From contig JBAIAA010000351.1 of assembly GCA_037893245.1 (NCBI GenBank), positions 1,016,576-1,080,575 on the forward strand: a stretch of 64,000 nt of DNA. The letters run 5' to 3'. The stretch is from Crossaster papposus. Taxonomy: Eukaryota > Echinodermata > Asteroidea > Velatida > Solasteridae. The translations under genes and the position numbers were made by a program. The notes below the pieces were generated by a model. It saw only the letters and a program-made list of their open reading frames with translations, did not search any database and was not told where the DNA came from. Each line of letters opens with the position of its first letter. The stretch's first letter is position 1. Positions 58,338 through 64,000 of the stretch are shown here, in pieces.

Positions 58338-58560
58338 TGGCTGAAGGCGGAGAAGATATACCGTTACTCGATTTTGCTGACCAAACGCGCTAACGCGCTT
58401 TTAAAAACTAGGCTCTAAATTACTTGCCGCTTTGCCCGGAATTTTTAAGTAATATAGCGAGTTGGATATTTAACGTACTGAGTAAAACCGTCGGATGTTG
58501 GATGAACACGTGTGGGCTTTTATAGCGGGAGTCGGAACTCTAATTTTATTTTTATTTACA
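58338..58560 (+). pseudogene. Polinton-type small membrane protein remains
   Basis: The start region MAEGGEDIPLLDFADQT follows an A/T-rich leader. Further on is a hydrophobic stretch FIAGVGTLILFLFTKEIG that would span a membrane. The order recalls small membrane genes of Polinton-like elements. Broken. Confidence 0.4.
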
Positions 58561-58759
58561 AAAGAAATTGGTTAGTCCAAAAGCCTTTTTTTTTTACCCC
58601 CAGAGCATAAGCACTGACCTAATTCACCAGAATAATGATCTTCCTCAACCACAACGTTACCGCTAATTTAGATGTCATGCAGCATAACTCATACATCAAA
58701 GTATCTATGCCCGCGATAGCTAAAGTACCGACAATCAACGAGGTTGTGGTGACGGTGTT

Positions 58760-59000
58760 GAGGTTATGTTTTGTGGTTTGGTGGTGGAGAAGAAGGGGTT
58801 GAGGTTAGGTCAGGCGTTCTTTGGTTGTGCATTTTTTGTGTGTTTTGGGGCGGTGTAGGTTGTGGTTGTGTATTCGGCTGGAGCAGAATTCCCAGCTGTT
58901 TGTGGTTGTGAAAAAGAGGTGTTGTGTGTTTGCGGGGTAGAATTTCAGCTGTTTGTGGTTGTATAGGTTGTAGTTTTGTGTGTTTTGAGGTACATTTGAG
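58760..59000. repeat. GT-rich low-complexity stretch
   Basis: Repeated TTGTGGTTG, GTGTGTTTTG and GAATTTCAGCTG-like motifs without a fixed period. It gives a Pro/Thr/Gln-rich frame on the minus strand that I regard as spurious. Confidence 0.6.
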
Positions 59001-59014
59001 TTTTACCTTGGAGT

Positions 59015-59395
59015 TCAACCGCTTCTCTCATGAAGAAGGTCGCATCTGCTTATATTGTTGTTGTATCCTTCGTGAGTTTCGATTCGCAATTGCATGTTCG
59101 AAGGCACGAGATATAATCCCTTCGCCAACACAAAGTATAACGTACTTCTGGCGTTTTGCAGCGAATCTTGAAATTGGGTTATAGATTCTTCCACATCTGT
59201 CGAGACGATATCAAGTTCTTCCACGATATTAACAAACTGCGTTTGAGCGTCGAAACCCGTGCCTGGAGTCATATTATTCTTTTTTGTTTGCGCCTGGCCC
59301 AAAGCAGAGCGTAAACATATCGCCTGACGGACTTCGTTTATTTTTTCTATAGCGACATCAGTCAACAAAGACTCGCGGGTATAAAACGTTTCCAC
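59015..59395 (-). pseudogene. Polinton-like helical protein remains
   Basis: 126 open codons: TRESLLTDVAIEKINEVRQA, TPGTGFDAQTQFVNIVEELD, VSTDVEESITQFQDSLQN, ARSTLYFVLAKGLYLVPSN. It looks largely alpha-helical. Short pieces of likely upstream sequence occur to about 59560. I associate it with invertebrate Polinton-like elements by memory and by its neighbours; function unknown. Part of a broken element. Confidence 0.45.
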
Positions 59396-60111
59396 GCCAT
59401 CTTTACGGCGTCGTCTTGCGTTATATTAGTCACCGTAGAGTAGAGAGCTGCTAACGCCCAGATCCTCCTGGAGGATCTGAGGGGTCAAAACCATCTTAAG
59501 TTCTCTCCCGCGTATTTACCGTAACCAACACCCAAGTCGTGGCTCATCGTAAATCCCCTAATAGGTTTACCCTCAAAGCATAAGCCTGACCCAATCCGCC
59601 GAAAAAATCAATTAGTCTACCGTTTGTATCCAAGTGTTTTTCAGGATTCGTGGAGTAAAATCTACCGCGTCGATATAAGAACCGCGATCTACGTTGTTAT
59701 TAAACGCATTACAATATATTATCGTTCGGAAGTAAGACATTTGAAATACGACATTAATTTTCTAATCGGTAACATAAACGTGTAAATTATATATAGCGCT
59801 CGTCAGAGGATTTGTTTCGAATTAATAAGATCCCACCCTAAACCGACTCCGGTGGTACTACACCAAAGTGGCAACATTAAGTTTAATTTTAATATGAAAC
59901 TGCAACGGATCAGATTCCCTAATGTTTACAACGTCGTCCGTTTTTAACGACGGCTTAACTTATAATCAGCGAGTAAATCTGGACAAAGTAGACGTAAAAA
60001 GAACTTAAGCCAGCCGCGTTTACTACAATCTCTAAGGTTTTAAAGTTCATGTATTAAAGGTATTTGTTTTTATTTTCTTCTTTTTAAATATGGCGAGCAT
60101 AGCTATGATGA

Positions 60112-60440
60112 TCGGAGGCCTATAGTTAACGCTTTAGCTTTTTACGGGATCAACTTTATTATTTTCGAGTATGAAACAACAACAAGATGAAGAGCGTATT
60201 AGAGCTACGACTTGACTTAAGAAAAACTAGCGACGGCAAAAGAAAGTCGAGGATAAATATCTCGATTGTTTAATCGAGTCGACTCAAAAAAACAAGCCAA
60301 GGCTTAAAGACGTTTAAAGTATAGACAAGGCTCTCAGGGAATACAACGTCGGTTACTCTCGGAAGATCTACATACACCCATTTTCCTGCAGCATGAGCCC
60401 AGCTCTCGCCGATTTTACGCACCGAGCGCGAAGATCAAAA
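60112..60440 (+). pseudogene. Polinton-type small coiled-coil protein remains
   Basis: Begins MASIAMMIGG, followed by a short hydrophobic segment and a charged helical stretch. It then has the block KALREYN and a C-terminal SPALADF. I recall this arrangement (MASIAMMIGG start, then a D-x-A-x-REY block) from small proteins of invertebrate Polintons. Broken in several places. Confidence 0.5.
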
Positions 60441-60744
60441 GACCGCGAGTTGTGTTTTGTTTTTGGGGAACCGCGTTGGTAGCTTTTTTTAGTTTTACAC
60501 ATTTTTATAAGTTTGAGAGGTTTTTTTAGTTTACTATTTTTTTGTTACGCTTTGATTAACTGTGGAAACAAAGTTTCTCAAAAAGTGTATTACAGCCCGA
60601 GCTGGTTATTGGAGGGGTGAGGGGGCCGTGATAAAGTTAGCTAAAAATAGCAAGCGCGTCCAAGGAAGAAACTAGATAATTGGTTAAGAAAATAAGCGTT
60701 GTGGCAATTTAACTTGCCACCTCCTTCGTATATACCCAGACCTA

Positions 60745-61694
60745 CGATGACTACAATTATACCTTATCATTTGCACGCATTTACTTTTTCTTCAGATATC
60801 ATCAAGTATAGTCAGTATTGACGAGCTTCAAATCTACCAAGCTTTGCTTACTGGCACAGTAATCCTATTAAAACCTTATTGAAAATCATAGTGAACAGAC
60901 TGATAACATTGTGATATTTAGCCCAGAAAACAAAAACTGGGGAAAAATGGTGTGTGTCCATAAATTGGGCTAAAAGATAGGTTTCCTAAGGTGAGAGACT
61001 TGAACAAGTTTAAGTAAACCCCCCAAATTAAAGATTGTTGTTGTTTACAATAATCACATCCAAGTTAAAATGTATTTTGGGGATTTCCTTGAACTTTTTC
61101 GCCAAATTTATGGACACACCATTTTTTTCAAGTTTTTGTTTGCTGGCTAAATATCACAATGTTATCATTGTTCATGTAATTTTTCATAAGTTTTTAATAT
61201 GATAACTCAGGGCCCGTACGCCAGATGTTTATGGGGGGTGCGAATTTGTACTTTGATGGGACCAACAATGGGACCCAACATTTTTCGTGTGCCAGTACCG
61301 TTATTTCTACATCAAAATAACATTATTTACTCCGGAAAATGTTGACCTTTTGGTAATTTGGGGCGTACGGGCCTGTAACTGTGCCCAGTAGAAGCAACTT
61401 GGTGAATTTGAAGCTCACAAATATTAACTACTTGATGATATCTGGAGACAAGGTAAATGTGTGCAATTAGAGGTATAATTGTAGTCAGTATAACCATTAC
61501 TATATTTTCATAATTATTCAGTCACTTACAAGCTTTAGAAAATGTTATTGAAAGTAAGGATGTGCTAAGTAGAATCAGCCAAAATAAACTTTTTTAAAAA
61601 ATGATAATAATAATATACCAAAATATAGGAATAAATATTTACACGGCAGGGGATTAACGATTATGCAAATTAGTCATATTTCACCAATTGGATT
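60745..61694. mobile_element. truncated copy of the GTCCAG palindromic MITE inside the Polinton fossil
   Basis: From TACAATTATACCTTATCATT onward the sequence follows the element at 47594-48832: GATATCATCAAGTA, GCTTACTGGCACAGT, ATCCTATTAAAACCTTAT, TTTAGCCCAGAAAACAAAAA, then the mirror arm. It lacks the outer parts on both sides, so the GTCCAG ends are gone. It carries a further small insertion at 61208-61375 in the right arm. Confidence 0.88.
61208..61375. mobile_element. 168-bp MITE nested in the palindromic MITE
   Basis: Starts CAGGGCCCGTACGCC and ends GGGGCGTACGGGCCTG, a near-perfect inverted pair. The flanks TAACT at 61203-61207 and 61376-61380 are a 5-bp target duplication. The uninterrupted sequence GATAACTGTGCCAGTAAGC is found in the sister copy near 48413, which confirms the insertion. 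Confidence 0.9.
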
Positions 61695-62340
61695 TTTTGA
61701 GTATATTTTTGAGATTTGTAAAGTGTTTCTGAGTAGACCCAAAGCGTCTTGGGACACGCGTTTACAAGTTTTTCGAGCGACGTTGCCATAAAATGAAACG
61801 AGTCGATAAATCGTAGTTGTTGAATGCAAAACGAGATATACTTTTCCGAATTTTTAGCGATTACAAATAACTCCTTGTCTTCGAGATAAGCCTCTGATAC
61901 AGCCTGCTTTTTTAAGGTGGGCGTCATAATTTGCTAAGTTGTGCAGTACGACCGGTATTGAAGTTGCGACCGCTTGAACTCGTAGATCAGTAAGCATGCG
62001 CGGCGCCTTAAATATACCCGTGACGTGGACAGTGATCCCTGAGCTTTCTAAAAAATACTTTGTCGCACTTAGTACATAGCCTTTCCTCTTTTTCATTTTG
62101 TTTCGTTGCTCACCGCACTGACAATATTCGCTGGTTGGTTTTTTACAATTTACGCACGTTATAAGAGAGATTGGGTTACACTCTTTATAAAACACCCGCG
62201 TTGCAGACTTCTTCTTTTTCTTCTTTCTTGTAGATCGCCGCACTTGCAATACTCTTTCCTTCCGTTGTTGGCTGGCTTTTTGCAATTTACGCACATTGCG
62301 CGAGAGTTTGGTATACACGCGTCGCACCCACACACGTCTT
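61670..62340 (-). pseudogene. Polinton DNA polymerase B remains, exonuclease region
   Basis: The minus strand shows PVVLHNLANYDAHL, the exonuclease-motif block of protein-primed B-family polymerases (HNLxxYDxHL), then NSEKYISF and QLRFIDSFHFMATSLEKLV, the next block of Polinton polymerases. Upstream is a Cys-rich region with the motif CVNCKKP followed by YCxCG, present twice in tandem. It is a fossil with several breaks. The polymerising (palm) part is not found; the sequence passes into the inserted MITE at 61694. Confidence 0.75.
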
Positions 62341-62393
62341 CTATTTTACTATTTCCCGTTCTATACAATCCGCAATACTTGACGCTTCTTTTT

Positions 62394-62663
62394 CGATCGT
62401 CGACTAGTCTTGGCCAAGACCAAGCTAGCCCGTTCATTTGTTCCGCGCGCCGCCGCCGTCGTATAGATCTGGGATAATTGAGGGCGCCCTTTAGTTTATC
62501 GCCAAGATTCCTGCGATTTCTACCACTAGCTAGTGGAAGAAATCAGGAATCTGGACGAGTAACGATAAAGGCGCCCTCGATAATCCAATAATACGGACGG
62601 CGCGCCGCGGAACAAATGAACGGGCTAGCTTGGTCTTGGCCAAGGATCTAATCGTTCGACGGG
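62394..62663. mobile_element. ~270-bp foldback element in the polymerase fossil
   Basis: The left arm holds TTGGCCAAGACCAAGCTAGC, CCGTTCATTTGTTCCGCG and GGGCGCC. The right arm, from about 62530, holds the same strings in reverse complement (GGCGCCCTCGATAATCC, GCGGAACAAATGAACGGG, GCTAGCTTGGTCTTGGCCAA). Arms of about 125 bp with a very short loop near 62528. No target duplication identified. Confidence 0.85.
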
Positions 62664-63245
62664 GCTTTTACAGTCCGTATCACATGGCGAAATCGCCTTG
62701 ACCACGCATGATCATGAGTCGCCGCAATTACACACGTCGTCGTTGTATAACGCAACAATTTTTTTACAAATCCAACACGTGTTCAAGTTTTATATTTTAT
62801 TTTGTCTCGCCGTAATCGTCATCGGCTTTTTAATTATGAAATATTACGTTTATCTCTGATTGTTCCTCGAGTAAAGACTCGACGAAAGTTTGTTGCGCCG
62901 CGTCGTGTAACTGTAAGTTTTCTCATGACTCGTGCACTTTCCATCGCACCTTTATCACAGCGTATGAATACCCGCAGGCTGTGTGCGGTTAAATTTTACT
63001 AGTGTTTTCTGTTGTTGTTGACTCATGTATTTTTCTAATAGATTCAAAGTCCGCAGTAAATCATAAACGGCGCTTTTTGTGTTTGTGTTTGTACTTTTTT
63101 AATTAAAATTTTGGTGTGGTTTCTCTTCGCGGTCGATTTGACCGTTTTTGTCTAATTTATAAGTGGTTCACCATTTTTGTTGAGAAAGGGTTTACATTTT
63201 GGAGAAATACGACTTTAGAGGGTTTGGCGTCTATACCTCGGCAGT

Positions 63246-64000
63246 CTACGCGAAGTCTTGTCTAATCGAGCTTGGGTGGTATAATGGCACAAGCAGCCGA
63301 CGACAAAAATGTTGTTTGTAGTTGAGAATTCGTAACGTGGTTGCATAAAATTTATCTAAATCTTTTACCCAACCGTAGTGACAATTTTCGTCTTTTGAAA
63401 ACAACAATAAGTCGACCGGAGTTCCTTCGCGTTCGGAGATGTATAGAGGAAACACATCCTTGTCGTCTTCGTAACGAAACACGTTTATCAACAAGCCGTT
63501 TTGGAGTTCTCTACTCGTGCGATATCTTATCAATGGGTGGTTGGAAAGTGTACGTTGGTAAAATTTAATCCGACGTCTGTGTTGAGAAAAAAAATATTTC
63601 GGTTCTACTCTCTATGAATTTATAATTGGGATTGTTTCTGATTTGAGTTTTGACGTCGTCGGTATACGTTACTCCCAGAGAGTCACTCTTAACGTCCATC
63701 TTTCGTCTTGTTTTCGATGTTGACGATCGCTTGTTTATCTTTGAGATGTTTAAGGTAAATCTATGTAAGAGCTACCAACGACTGGATTGTATCGAGTTTG
63801 TTGTTAATGTAAAAACTCGAGGTATTTCATCAAAGGACCAACCCGATCCCCCCTTGTAGAAACTTGTCTACATTTTTCTCTAAGTCGTCGATTAGTTTCT
63901 CTTAAAATTTGAGAGAGTTGAGAGTTGAGATTTAACAACGCTCTTTGTTCGGTATTGTGGGTAACTTCTATCGTCCTGTCGGGTTTAACTTTATTATATT
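63246..64000 (-). pseudogene. upstream part of Polinton DNA polymerase B region
   Basis: The part at 63246-63533 encodes LINVFRYEDDKDVFPLYISE, VDLLLFSKDENCHYGWVKDL and DKFYATTLRIL. I recall this as the conserved block lying N-terminal to the Cys-rich and exonuclease regions in invertebrate Polinton polymerase proteins. Further coding remains of the same region continue toward the window end. Broken; cut by the window edge. Confidence 0.6.

Larger units (their letters stand above)
58290..64000. mobile_element. Polinton-like fossil, with DNA polymerase B remains
   Basis: Parts seen: a small protein with a membrane segment (about 58338-58560, plus), a helical protein (59015-59395, minus) with more coding remains up to about 59760, a small Polinton-type protein (about 60112-60440, plus), and polymerase B with upstream region (about 61670 to the window end, minus). 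Two later insertions lie inside it (60745-61694 and 62394-62663). Genes on both strands are usual for Polintons. The fossil has many breaks and has lost the palm end of the polymerase. No integrase or terminal repeat is visible. The element runs off the window end. Old. Confidence 0.7.

Noticed and set aside
58764-59018. Pro/Thr/Gln-rich 84-codon frame on the minus strand
   Set aside because: Low-complexity GT-rich DNA. The composition follows the base bias.
59463-59482. Near-perfect palindrome AGATCCTCC-TGGAGGATCT
   Set aside because: It lies within coding remains of the Polinton-like fossil and is too short to be more than chance.

Overview
The window reads as a repeat-dominated stretch of an invertebrate animal genome. 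There are no operons, no rRNA or tRNA genes that I can see, and only short exon-like pieces of host genes. A short motif at 36424-36486 (GTGAGTGAG, then TTTAACGCC, then CACGGCGGG) is of a kind I remember from mollusc repeats. The mix of DIRS, Penelope, CR1/L2-like LINE and Polinton relics would fit a mollusc. This is a moderate inference, not a proof.

Layout. 1-16282 is a satellite with a 475-bp unit (about 34 copies, cut off by the window start). Each unit holds three ~65-bp subrepeats and a stretch resembling the 5' half of a tRNA-derived SINE. 16283-18204 is spacer with a small 62-bp tandem and a foldback element. A probable terminal exon (minus strand, stop at 18205, poly(A) signal about 60 bp further on) lies against the second satellite, 18527-32528, whose unit is 86 bp (about 163 copies). 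Both arrays show block-wise copying of many units at a time. 32529-36420 holds direct repeats, a MITE, a ~60-bp minisatellite, a candidate first exon with a splice donor, and a Gln/Glu/Phe-rich coding-like stretch with a TATA-like motif.

36538-39640 is a Penelope-like element (minus strand), split by a 5'-truncated CR1/L2-like LINE (plus strand, 603-codon ORF) that has replaced the RT core. 39870-41990 and 58290-64000 hold decayed Polinton-like gene remains, including a protein-primed B-family DNA polymerase in the second. Between them sit a broken DIRS-type retroelement (45716-52407, minus), a proline-rich repeat exon (43850-44594, minus), and many non-autonomous DNA elements. These fall into three families: a palindromic family with GTCCAG ends, an hAT-like family carrying poly-C and poly-G tracts, and a Harbinger-like family with one copy inserted inside another.

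How it works together: nothing here reads as a cooperating host pathway. The common theme is nested insertion: MITEs inside the DIRS element, a MITE inside a MITE inside the Polinton relic, and a LINE inside Penelope. Alongside it runs large-scale satellite amplification. I found no clear previously undescribed gene system. The most informative structures are the higher-order copying in the two satellites, the circle-junction repeat of the DIRS element, and the nested foldback elements.
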